DNA of 64,000 nucleotides, taken from the NCBI GenBank assembly GCA_963665705.1, contig OY762448.1, positions 1,860,001-1,924,000 on the forward strand, given 5' to 3'. The DNA is from Saccharicrinis sp963665705 (lineage in GTDB: Bacteria > Bacteroidota > Bacteroidia > Bacteroidales > Marinilabiliaceae). The position numbers were made by a program, and so were the translations under genes. The notes beneath the pieces were generated by a model, which was given only the letters and a program-made list of their open reading frames with translations, was not told the DNA's origin and searched no databases. Shown here piece by piece: positions 18,373-26,418 of this stretch (position 1 is its first letter; every line of letters begins with the position of its first letter).

Positions 18373-20331
18373 ATGGTTTCGGTAAATCAATTAGCCGTAG
18401 AGTTTGGAGGGTTTTCTCTGTTTGATGATGTTTCGTTTTTAGTAAATCCCAAAGATAAAGTTGGATTGGCAGGGAAAAATGGAGCTGGAAAATCAACATT
18501 ATTAAAAATTCTGGCAGGAATACAATCTCCTACTCGTGGAATTGTTACGATTCCTAAGGATGTCAAAATCGGATATCTTCCTCAGCATATGAAACATGAT
18601 GATACAGGAACGGTATGGGATGAGGTAGAGAAAGCTTTTGGTGAGTTAAAAAATCTGGAAGATGAAATTGAGAAATTGAATCTTCAATTATCAGAAAGAA
18701 CAGATTACGAGTCTGAAGGTTATTTGGATGTTATTCATCAACTAACTGAAAAAAATGATCGTTTAAGTTTATTGGGAGGTGGTAATTATGCCTCTGATAT
18801 TGAGATCACTTTAAAAGGATTGGGTTTTGAGAGAAGTGATTTTGAAAGGTTAACTTCTGAGTTTTCTGGTGGATGGAGAATGAGAATTCAATTAGCCAAG
18901 ATATTATTACAGAAACCTGATGTTTTTTTACTTGATGAGCCTACAAATCACCTTGATATAGAATCTATTCAGTGGTTCGAAGATTTTTTAAAAACATATC
19001 CGGGAGCCGTTGTATTGGTTTCTCACGATAGGGCCTTTCTTGATAATATTACAAAGCGTACCATCGAAATTCAGATGGGTAAAATATATGATTACAAGGC
19101 ATCTTATACTGAGTATCTTAACTTAAGAGAAGAAAGACGAGAACAACAGATGGCCGCTTACCGTAATCAGCAAAAAATGATTGAAGAAACTGAAAAGTTT
19201 ATTGAACGATTTCGATATCAGGCAACTAAAGCAGTTCAGGTTCAATCGCGAATTAAACAATTGGAAAAGATTGATAGGATAGAGGTTGATGAATTTGATA
19301 ACTCAAGTTTACGAATTAAATTTCCTCCTGCACCACATTCTGGATCTATAACCATTGAGGGTAAAAGTGTTTCTAAAAGTTATGGTTCTCTTGATGTGCT
19401 TAAAGATGTTGATTATACAATTGAGCGAGGAGAAAAAGTTGCTTTTATAGGTAGAAACGGTGAGGGTAAAACTACTATGGCTCGTATGATCATGAGTGAA
19501 TTGGATTTTACTGGTCATTTAAAGTTAGGTCATCAGGTTAAAATCGGTTATTTTGCTCAAAATCAGGCTGATTTACTAGATGAAAGTTTGACAGTTCTGG
19601 AAACTATTGATCATGTTGCTGTAGGTGACATAAGATTAAAAATAAGAGATTTACTTGGTGCTTTCATGTTTAGTGGTGAGGCGGTAGAAAAGAAAGTTTC
19701 AGTTTTGTCAGGAGGGGAAAGAACTCGTTTGGCTATGGTGAAATTGCTACTTGAACCAGTGAACTTATTGGTGTTAGATGAGCCAACAAACCATTTGGAC
19801 ATTAGATCTAAAGAACTACTGAAGCAGGCTGTTAAAGATTTTGAAGGAACGGTAGTTGTAGTATCTCACGACCGTGAATTTTTAGATGGTTTAGTGGATA
19901 AAGTTTATGAATTCCGCAACAAAAAAATGCAAGAGCATTTGGGTGGAATTTATGAATTTTTGGAGCGAAAAAAGTTAGAGTCTTTGAAAGAGCTTGAAGC
20001 TCAGTCGTCAAAGAAAAATGTTAAGGTTGAAAAGTCTGAGGATATAAAAAAGAACGAAGCTAAACTCTCATATGAAGAGCGCAAGGAGGTTAGTAGAAAG
20101 TTTAAGAAGGCCCAGCAATTAGTCCACAAATGTGAAGAGGAAGTTTCTTCAATTGAAATTCTAATTGAAGAGCTGGATCAACAAATGCAAGATGTGGCCA
20201 AAGCCAGTGACCCTGATTTTGTTAAAAAATATCATGAAGTTAATGCCTCATTGGATATGAAAATGAAAGAATGGGAAGAATTACATGAAGAGTTAGAGAA
20301 AATGGAAGAATTAAAACAACAATTAGACTAA
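18373..20331 (+). CDS. ABC-F family ribosome-associated ATPase (paralogue 2, with coiled-coil tail)
   Basis: A 652-residue duplicated ATPase, closely similar along its first 540 residues to the protein at 2037. It shares VEFGxxxLFxxxSF, GKNGAGKSTLLKILAG, FSGGWRMRI, LLDEPTNHLDIESIQWxE and GRNGEGKTT. It differs by an extra charged C-terminal tail of about 110 residues (552-652), rich in K/E heptads and predicted to be coiled-coil, like the C-terminal domain of Uup-type proteins. It is soluble and acts on the ribosome by family membership. It sits 43 bases before rlmB, an rRNA methyltransferase, which supports a translation role. Confidence 0.93.
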   Translation: MVSVNQLAVEFGGFSLFDDVSFLVNPKDKVGLAGKNGAGKSTLLKILAGIQSPTRGIVTIPKDVKIGYLPQHMKHDDTGTVWDEVEKAFGELKNLEDEIEKLNLQLSERTDYESEGYLDVIHQLTEKNDRLSLLGGGNYASDIEITLKGLGFERSDFERLTSEFSGGWRMRIQLAKILLQKPDVFLLDEPTNHLDIESIQWFEDFLKTYPGAVVLVSHDRAFLDNITKRTIEIQMGKIYDYKASYTEYLNLREERREQQMAAYRNQQKMIEETEKFIERFRYQATKAVQVQSRIKQLEKIDRIEVDEFDNSSLRIKFPPAPHSGSITIEGKSVSKSYGSLDVLKDVDYTIERGEKVAFIGRNGEGKTTMARMIMSELDFTGHLKLGHQVKIGYFAQNQADLLDESLTVLETIDHVAVGDIRLKIRDLLGAFMFSGEAVEKKVSVLSGGERTRLAMVKLLLEPVNLLVLDEPTNHLDIRSKELLKQAVKDFEGTVVVVSHDREFLDGLVDKVYEFRNKKMQEHLGGIYEFLERKKLESLKELEAQSSKKNVKVEKSEDIKKNEAKLSYEERKEVSRKFKKAQQLVHKCEEEVSSIEILIEELDQQMQDVAKASDPDFVKKYHEVNASLDMKMKEWEELHEELEKMEELKQQLD

Positions 20332-20374
20332 AGGTTATATTCATATAATTTTTGGTGAAAAAACTATAATAATT

Positions 20375-21115
20375 ATGGCAGGTAAAAGTGATTTTTTATT
20401 TGGAATACGATCTGTAATTGAAGCAATTCATTCAGGCAAAGAAATTGAAAAGGTATTAGTAAAGAAGGGGTTACAGGGGGAGTTGTTTGAAGAGTTGATC
20501 GAAACCATGAAAGAAGCCAATATTTCTTGGCAAACTGTACCTGTTGAAAGAATAAATAGAGCTACTCGAAAAAATCATCAAGGAGTAATTGCATTTGTTG
20601 CAGCAATCACCTATCAGGATATGGAAAATTGCCTGATTGATGTATTTGAACAAGGGAAAACGCCTTTAGTATTGGTTTTGGATGGTATTACAGATATAAG
20701 AAATATGGGAGCAATTGCACGATCTGCAGAGTGTGCAGGAGTGGATATGATTGTTATTCCAGAAAAAGGTGGAGCTCCAATTAATGCAGATGCTGTAAAA
20801 ACTTCTGCGGGTGCATTAGAACATATTCCGGTATGTAGAGAAAAAAATCTATTTAAATCTATTGACTATTTAAAGAAATCCGGATTGCAAATTGTTGCAG
20901 CTTCAGAAAAAGCAAGTGAAGATTATACAAAAGTTGATTTTACTGGACCAACAGCTATTGTTATGGGAGCTGAAGATAAGGGTGTTTCAAGCCAGATTTT
21001 AAAAATTTGTGATGCAGGTGCCTGTATTCCAATTAAGGGTGCTATTGGGTCTTTAAATGTATCTGTAGCCACTGGTGTTTTAGTGTATGAGGTCGTTCGT
21101 CAGCGATTGTTGTAA
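20375..21115 (+). CDS. rlmB: 23S rRNA (guanosine-2'-O-)-methyltransferase RlmB
   Basis: SPOUT-class methyltransferase of 246 residues that modifies a guanosine in the peptidyl-transferase region of 23S rRNA. The N-terminal substrate-binding domain begins DFLFGIRSVIEAIHSGKEIEKVLVKKG. The knot contains LVLDGITDIRNMGAIARSAECAG (motif 1), IVMGAEDKGVS (motif 2) and IPIKGAIGSLNVSVATGVLVYEVVRQR (motif 3). The N-terminal L30e-like domain separates it from TrmH, whose gene occurs separately at 47783. It probably shares an operon with the ABC-F gene and ends at a 13-bp hairpin. Confidence 0.93.
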   Translation: MAGKSDFLFGIRSVIEAIHSGKEIEKVLVKKGLQGELFEELIETMKEANISWQTVPVERINRATRKNHQGVIAFVAAITYQDMENCLIDVFEQGKTPLVLVLDGITDIRNMGAIARSAECAGVDMIVIPEKGGAPINADAVKTSAGALEHIPVCREKNLFKSIDYLKKSGLQIVAASEKASEDYTKVDFTGPTAIVMGAEDKGVSSQILKICDAGACIPIKGAIGSLNVSVATGVLVYEVVRQRLL

Positions 21116-21136
21116 ATGACTTGTTTCAAGAGGGTT

Positions 21137-21170
21137 AGTTTGTGTTAAAAAACATCATTTAACACAAACT
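21137..21170 (+). terminator. Hairpin after rlmB
   Basis: AGTTTGTGTTAAA (21137-21149) and TTTAACACAAACT (21158-21170) make a perfect 13-bp stem 21 bases after the rlmB stop. The T tract after it is weak (TCTTTGATTTG). Confidence 0.65.
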
Positions 21171-21254
21171 TCTTTGATTTGAATAAAATACTTTATAATT
21201 TAGGGAGGTTTTACTTGGAAAACTTGTGATAACAATAGCCTAAAAACATCATTT

Positions 21255-22325
21255 ATGAACCACAAAGAAAGAGTGTTAAAAGCTCTGAACAAAGAAATTC
21301 CGGATCGGGTTCCTTTTTTTTATTGGGATACACCGGAATTTGGTGAGAAAATGATGTCCTATTTGGGTTTTACCAATCGTGATCAGCTTCTTGAACATTT
21401 AGATGTTGATTTTAGATGGGTTGAACCAAAGTATATAGGACCTCAGCTTGTTGATGAAGCGAATAAAATGAAGATGGATATTTGGGGAGTGGGATATTCG
21501 CGAATTCAAACAGGGGAATATGAATACTGGCAAGCTGATCATTTTCCATTACAGGGAATAACAGACCCTGCTGCACTAGACGATTTCGCCTGGCCAACAA
21601 ATGAACTGTTTGATTTCACTGCGCTCGAAGATCAATTAACTCGTTACAAAGATTATGCAATCATGACTGCACCGGGATATTCATCTCCGGGATTGTTTCG
21701 TATTGTACAAAGGTTAATTGGACGTGATAATTTTATGGAGGTGATGATGTCACATCCTAAGTTTTTTGGAGCTTTGTGTAATAAAGTAATCTATTTCTAT
21801 AAAAACTTCATTGATGAATTTTTTGAAGTTGCAAATGGTAGGATAGATTTTATCAGAGTGGCAGATGACTTTGGCAGTCAAACTGGTTTAACGATAGGTC
21901 ATGATCATTGGGATAATTACATTCGACCATCCATTGATGCATTTACAAAAAAGCCTAAAGAAATGGGGGCTCATTTTTATATGCACAGTTGTGGAGGTGT
22001 TCGTAAATTATTGCCTAATTTTATTAGTGCAGGCGCTGAAGTTTTAGATCCTATTCAAACACGTGCTACTGGTATGTCACCAGAAGGACTTAAAAAGGAT
22101 TTTGGTCAATTAATTACATTCTGTGGAGCCATGGATGAAGAGTTGCTTTTAAGACAAGGAACTCCTAAGCAGGTGACGCAAGGAGTAAATGAATTATTAG
22201 ATGTTATGGCACCCGGAGGTCGATTTATTCTAGGCCCAAGTCATAAAATTAAAGTAGAAACACCTGTTGAAAATGTACTCGCTATGTATGAGGCAGCTCG
22301 TCAATGGCAACCAGTAAGTGTTTAA
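21255..22325 (+). CDS. Uroporphyrinogen decarboxylase family protein (probably not HemE)
   Basis: A 356-residue cytoplasmic protein with the URO-D/MtaA-type TIM-barrel fold. Visible segments are MNHKERVLKALNKEIPDRVPFFYWDTPEF, FIRVADDFGSQTGLTIGHDHW, GAHFYMHSCGGVRKLLPNFISAGAEVLDPIQ and GRFILGPSHKIKVETPVENVLAMYEA. The C-terminal HSCG motif and the ending are those of the corrinoid methyltransferase branch, which moves methyl groups to or from a cobalamin. The HemE N-terminal signature (PVWxMRQAGRYLPEY) is absent, so uroporphyrinogen decarboxylation is unlikely. No corrinoid protein gene is adjacent. Substrate unknown. Confidence 0.85.
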   Translation: MNHKERVLKALNKEIPDRVPFFYWDTPEFGEKMMSYLGFTNRDQLLEHLDVDFRWVEPKYIGPQLVDEANKMKMDIWGVGYSRIQTGEYEYWQADHFPLQGITDPAALDDFAWPTNELFDFTALEDQLTRYKDYAIMTAPGYSSPGLFRIVQRLIGRDNFMEVMMSHPKFFGALCNKVIYFYKNFIDEFFEVANGRIDFIRVADDFGSQTGLTIGHDHWDNYIRPSIDAFTKKPKEMGAHFYMHSCGGVRKLLPNFISAGAEVLDPIQTRATGMSPEGLKKDFGQLITFCGAMDEELLLRQGTPKQVTQGVNELLDVMAPGGRFILGPSHKIKVETPVENVLAMYEAARQWQPVSV

Positions 22326-22350
22326 AATTGTACTTTAATTAAAGTATATT

Positions 22351-22381
22351 GCCTCTCCTTTAGTTAGGAGAGGCTTTTTTG
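22351..22381 (+). terminator. Strong terminator overlapping the end of the convergent gene
   Basis: GCCTCTCCT (22351-22359) and AGGAGAGGC (22366-22374) form a 9-bp GC-rich stem followed by seven T. It terminates the UroD-family gene. The stop codon of the opposite-strand radical SAM gene (22364-22366) lies inside the loop and stem. Confidence 0.85.
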
Positions 22382-23775
22382 TAAATACCTATGAGCGATG
22401 GGGGTATCAGTAGGCTTATTTACTTCAGATAATAATAGTTCTAAAAGAGGAAGCATATATTTCAACCCTCCCGTTTGGATAATGAAATTCCACATTTTCT
22501 CAAATTTTTTCCAACCACCGGTATAAGCAAAATGTTTTATCATATGTGTTAAATTATCGTGTTTTAATGTTGCGTTGGCAATATTAGACCATTTATAGAA
22601 CTCTTTATATGCCCAGGCATATCCATTTTCTAATTCTTGTTTAGAGAGTAGATTTGATTTAAAAACAACATGTCTTGTATCATATTGTGACCAATCTTTT
22701 GTTGTAATTCTATCTTTTTGAATCATAGTGTTGTATAGGTTTGTACCTGGATAAGGAGTTAAAATATGATATGTTGAAGTAGTAATCCCATTTGTAATTC
22801 CCCAATCCACAGTTCTTTTAAAAACATCCTTATCGTCATCATCTAAACCAAAAACAAAGCTTCCATTTATCATGATCCCTAAATTGTGCAGCCTTTGCAC
22901 AGCTTTTTCATATTGATATTTTTCATTTTGAATTTTGTTGCTTAGCTGTAAGTTTTTAGGAGAAAAAGTTTCAAAACCTACAAATAGACTTCTTAGTCCG
23001 GCTTTTGCAGCTTTTTCAATTAATCACCTTCTAATATAGATTTAACAGTTGCAGCTCCCTGAAAAACTCGATTCATACCTCTCATACCCTCAAAGAGTTC
23101 TGATGATAGTTTGGGGTTTCCAAGAAGATGGTCATCTAAAAAATATAGATGTTTTCCCGGAAGTTTTTCTATCTCTGTAAGAATTTCATCTACTTGTTGA
23201 GTATAAAACGATTTCCCTCCTTTGAAGAAAGAATCCTTATAGCAAAAATTACAATGATGAGGACAGCCTCTTGAAATAACCAAAGAGTTAGGAACTAGAT
23301 ATTTATATCTTTTAATTAAGTCTCTTCTTATAGGTGGTTGATTTTGAATGGTTCTGTTATTTGTTGATACATACTTTTTAAGCGGTTTCTTTTTCCTAAA
23401 ATCAGATAAAAATTGAGGAAATGTTTGTTCTCCGGGACCGATTAATATAGTGTCAGCATAAAGACTTGCCTCCTCAGGTAGAGAGGTGACATGTAAACCG
23501 CCCATAGCAACGTATATACCTCTTGCTCTGTATGATTTGGCAATTTGATATGCTCTGTATGCGTTTGTAATGTATACCTGTATAATGACCAGATCCGGAT
23601 TGTCACTTAAATTAATATCTTCAACATGCTGATCCCTTATTTCTGCTTCATCATCTACATTCAGATATGATGCTAAGGTTGCTAATCCCAGCGGAGGAAA
23701 TAAAGAATACTTAATGGGGCGCCAAAACGGACTTTTTGCTTCAGTTAAAGATGGTAGGATGAATTTTACTTTCAT
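22364..23775 (-). pseudogene. B12-binding domain radical SAM protein, broken by a one-base frameshift
   Basis: The first 251 residues (23775-23020) give an N-terminal cobalamin-binding domain (ending around VAMGGLHVTSLPEEASLYADTILIGPGE) and a radical SAM motif SRGCPHHCNFC with CxxxCxxC. The frame then stops right after SILEGD. Adding one T to the coding strand in GATTAATTGAA (about 23024 on +) restores LIEKAAKAGLRSLFVGFETF, which continues without stops through the GTG at 22900 (residues beginning with QRLHNLGIMINGSFVFGLDDDD) to 22364. The repaired protein would be about 470 residues, normal for BchE/HpnJ-like enzymes that act on lipids, hopanoids or tetrapyrroles. Whether this is a real mutation or an assembly error cannot be told. 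Substrate unknown. Confidence 0.85.
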
Positions 23776-23917
23776 TGTTTGGTGTTAAAGGGAGTTACTA
23801 TTGAATTGTTTTTATTAATTAAAGGAATTAAGTTACTAGAGGAGAGATGTAGGTATAGTAATTATCGAACTTTGGGTAGTAGCCTTAACACTATACCAAC
23901 CCCTGATGATTTAATAA

Positions 23918-25225
23918 TCATTTTAACTGTAGCTTGCTGCTTACTTTCATAATAATTGCCAGGATGATAAACAGACCTATGTTTCCTGCTAAAAAGGCGT
24001 AGTCATTTAATTGAAGCAATACAAATAAAAAGGTGTATAATGAAGTGATTAATCCTCCAATCCAGTATACTACTTGTTTATCGTTTAGTAAAAGCTTTGA
24101 ATAACTTGTTATTAGGGTAATAATTGCCAACGATGCTATAATATATGCCCAGTTAAATCCAATATGTTCGCTTAAAGAGGTGAGAATCGAGAAAAACAGA
24201 ACCAAAGCCAGAGATACCAAAAGATATTGTAGATAATGGATTTGCTTTTTCTTGTATAGTTCAATAAATAAGAAAATAAGTGTAGTAAGAATGATAAAAA
24301 GAATTCCATATTTTGCAGATCTTAATGATTTTTGATAATGATTATTAGGGATGTATAAATCAACTCCAAAGGAGCTTTCGAAGATGTTGTATTTTTTGCC
24401 GATCCATTGTTGAGGGAAGGTTCTGTTTAGATGAGTTATTTCGTATCGGGCAGAAAATCCTTTTTCATCAATATTTCTGGTAATAGGTAAAAAAGAACCA
24501 GAAAATTTAGGATCCTTCCATATTGATTTTATTTCAGAAATAGTTTGTTTTCCTACAGGAAGAAAATGTAAAGACGTGGTCCCGGAAATTGAAAAGTTAA
24601 AGTCGAAAGGTATTTCTGCATTATTGATTTTACTGTTTTTATCAAGTTTAGCATTTATACCATTTTTCATCAATTCCTGACAAACTAAACCGGGCTCAAT
24701 TTGTAATGGTTTTTTATCTAAAACGAAATTTAGCTTTCCTTTAATTCCTCTGTTGTCTGTGATTCCCATTGATAAAGTGGCCTCGTTGTATAAAATTTCA
24801 CCTTCTTTTGCAAAGTTGTCTAATAAAGGTTTAAAAAAACCGGTCATATTTATTTTAGCAGTATAAACAGTTGATTTAAAGATGCCTCTTTTGCGAGTTT
24901 CCGGATTGATATCAGATGTAATATTCAGTTCTTCTGGCATAATATGTATCCATTTTCTTAAATACTGGATTTTCCCATCGTTATCCTCATAGGCATATTT
25001 TATTGGTATTTGTAATATTGGTCCTGATATGTTTTGACTATTACCCCAAAGTTGTACCATCTCATTATCCACTTCTTCATTGGTGTTTTCTCTTTCCCTT
25101 ATAATATCTTCCACCATATTTAATGGAATTAAAAGGAGTAATATCATAAAACCTATAATGGCTAGTTTTAGGGTTAAGTTGTTTGCCCAAAATTCCTTTT
25201 TTGTTATTTCGTCTATGTTTTTCAT
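23918..25225 (-). CDS. creD: CreD family inner-membrane protein
   Basis: Cell-envelope protein of 435 residues from the ATG at 25225 (MKNIDEITKKEFW), which I prefer to an upstream in-frame start. One N-terminal membrane helix (LAIIGFMILLLLIPLNMV) is followed by a large extracytoplasmic domain, with ISGPILQIPIKY and FNWAYIIA as CreD signatures. Five to six C-terminal helices begin near GILFIILTTLIFLFIEL. CreD is linked to envelope stress and beta-lactam response in other bacteria; its mechanism is not known. The winged-helix gene lies 52 bases upstream, and between them is a 17-bp palindrome that is repeated in front of the preceding operon. Confidence 0.88.
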   Translation of the reverse strand: MKNIDEITKKEFWANNLTLKLAIIGFMILLLLIPLNMVEDIIRERENTNEEVDNEMVQLWGNSQNISGPILQIPIKYAYEDNDGKIQYLRKWIHIMPEELNITSDINPETRKRGIFKSTVYTAKINMTGFFKPLLDNFAKEGEILYNEATLSMGITDNRGIKGKLNFVLDKKPLQIEPGLVCQELMKNGINAKLDKNSKINNAEIPFDFNFSISGTTSLHFLPVGKQTISEIKSIWKDPKFSGSFLPITRNIDEKGFSARYEITHLNRTFPQQWIGKKYNIFESSFGVDLYIPNNHYQKSLRSAKYGILFIILTTLIFLFIELYKKKQIHYLQYLLVSLALVLFFSILTSLSEHIGFNWAYIIASLAIITLITSYSKLLLNDKQVVYWIGGLITSLYTFLFVLLQLNDYAFLAGNIGLFIILAIIMKVSSKLQLK

Positions 25226-25244
25226 AATGTTTAAATTTAAAAGT

Positions 25245-25261
25245 ACTTTGAAGTACAAAGT
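25245..25261 (-). promoter_or_regulatory. Palindromic operator candidate 1 (before creD)
   Basis: ACTTTGAAGTACAAAGT: inverted half-sites ACTTTG / CAAAGT with a 5-base centre, 19 bases upstream of the creD start. It differs by one base from the site at 26215 upstream of the regulator's own operon. It is the expected size for a dimeric winged-helix repressor site. Confidence 0.65.
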
Positions 25262-25277
25262 GTATTGATAAAAAAAA

Positions 25278-25574
25278 TTAGCTTCCTTTAATTAGTTTTT
25301 CAAGAGCATTCAAATGATTAGAAAATTCCATTTTTCCATATTGGGTTGCAGAATAAGTTGTATTAGGTTTTTTACCTATAAATTGTTTATTTACAGTTAT
25401 GTATTTATTTTTTTCTAAAGCTTTAATATGACTTGCCAAATTACCATCAGTAACTTTTAATAATTCCTTTAGCGTATTAAAATCTAATGAATCATTAACT
25501 ATTAGAGCAGACATGATACCAAGTCGTATTCTACTTTCAAAATTTTTATTTATCCCTTCAATTAATCCTTGCAT
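25278..25574 (-). CDS. Winged-helix transcriptional regulator (HTH_27/MarR-ArsR-like)
   Basis: A 98-residue DNA-binding protein made of a single winged helix. The recognition region is DFNTLKELLKVTDGNLASHIKALEKNKYITVNKQFIGKKPNTTYSATQYGKMEFSNHL. The pattern (LTDGNLxSHLxxLExxGYI and KKPxTTYxLTxxG) is that of the small HTH_27 regulators that often travel with CreD genes. There is no separate ligand domain. Its start overlaps the end of the preceding membrane-protein gene by 13 bases, so the two are one operon. Two near-identical palindromes, one before that operon and one before creD, are the likely binding sites; this is inference. Confidence 0.88.
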   Translation of the reverse strand: MQGLIEGINKNFESRIRLGIMSALIVNDSLDFNTLKELLKVTDGNLASHIKALEKNKYITVNKQFIGKKPNTTYSATQYGKMEFSNHLNALEKLIKGS

Positions 25575-26206
25575 CTCTCGTATTTTAAATACATTACAAC
25601 ACCATAAATAATATGAAATAGTCCGAATCCGATACTCCAGAATACAATTCCATATGATAAAAATATTCCGGCAAATAATCCCAATACAGCTTCTGAATAA
25701 CCCAGATACTTTATATCATGATGCGTGTATTTAGCTATAGAGATTAAAGAGATACCATAAAATAGGAGTGTAGCAGATGCAACCAATCTTAAGTCGCCTT
25801 GAAAAATTAATATGATGCAGAAAACACCACCTAAAAAGATAACTGTTCCCATTTCAAATAATATTTTCTTTGCTGTTTTTGTCCAGAATGGGGTATCTGC
25901 TTTTTGTGCTTTTTGTTTTGAAAGATAAAATGTGCTTAATATTGCTGCCATAAATACAATTGCTGCAACAACTATGAGAGATGTTCTAAATTCGTTAGTT
26001 GATTTTCCAGTAAGAGAAATCATGAATTCGTTATAATAATGTTTACCACTATCAAAAATGAAAAAATAAGTATATCCTGCGCCAATTAAGGCATAAATTC
26101 CAGCGAGAACACCAGATAATCCACTTAATGAAAGGAATTTACTCGAATCTTCCATCATTTGTCTGATGGCTCTGATATCTTCTAAACTTTTGTTATTGTT
26201 ATTCAT
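25562..26206 (-). CDS. Six-helix membrane protein of unknown function, co-operonic with the regulator
   Basis: A 214-residue protein from the ATG at 26206 (MNNNNKSLEDIRAIRQMMEDSSKFLSLSG). That start is preferred because the upstream in-frame start would lie inside the palindromic site. About six membrane helices are visible, including LSGVLAGIYALIGAGYTYFF, LIVVAAIVFMAAILSTFYLS, GTVIFLGGVFCIILIF and LGLFAGIFLSYGIVFWSIGF. The N-terminal cytoplasmic stretch is charged. I do not recognise a named family. It is translated just before, and overlaps, the winged-helix regulator, so it may be a sensor or partner for it. Confidence 0.75.
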   Translation of the reverse strand: MNNNNKSLEDIRAIRQMMEDSSKFLSLSGLSGVLAGIYALIGAGYTYFFIFDSGKHYYNEFMISLTGKSTNEFRTSLIVVAAIVFMAAILSTFYLSKQKAQKADTPFWTKTAKKILFEMGTVIFLGGVFCIILIFQGDLRLVASATLLFYGISLISIAKYTHHDIKYLGYSEAVLGLFAGIFLSYGIVFWSIGFGLFHIIYGVVMYLKYERCKD

Positions 26207-26214
26207 AGCAAAGA

Positions 26215-26231
26215 ACTTTGAAATACAAAGT
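26215..26231 (-). promoter_or_regulatory. Palindromic operator candidate 2 (before the membrane protein/regulator operon)
   Basis: ACTTTGAAATACAAAGT, 16 of 17 bases identical to the site at 25245 and again just upstream of a leftward gene (8 bases before the ATG at 26206). The position would allow autoregulation by the winged-helix protein. Confidence 0.65.
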
Positions 26232-26418
26232 AAAATCATTTTTGTTAAATTTCCAATAGTAGAATGATATTTTTTTAAGTGTAATTATTTAAGAGCTTAT
26301 TTAGTAGGAATTATTTCAGAAAGCTTGATATTTTTTATTTTAAAGCCTGTTATTATTTAGTATTTTCGTGGTTTCCTTGTAAGGAATATTTTCCATTGAT
26401 ATTTCAAAAAAACAATTC

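Noticed and set aside
21255..22325. UroD-family gene as hemE of the heme pathway
   Set aside because: It lacks the HemE N-terminal signature and looks like the corrinoid methyltransferase branch. It also lies 4 kb away from hemN-hemY-hemH.
22364..23775. Programmed frameshifting in the radical SAM gene
   Set aside because: No X XXY YYZ slippery heptamer and no following pseudoknot; the missing base next to an AT run is simpler.
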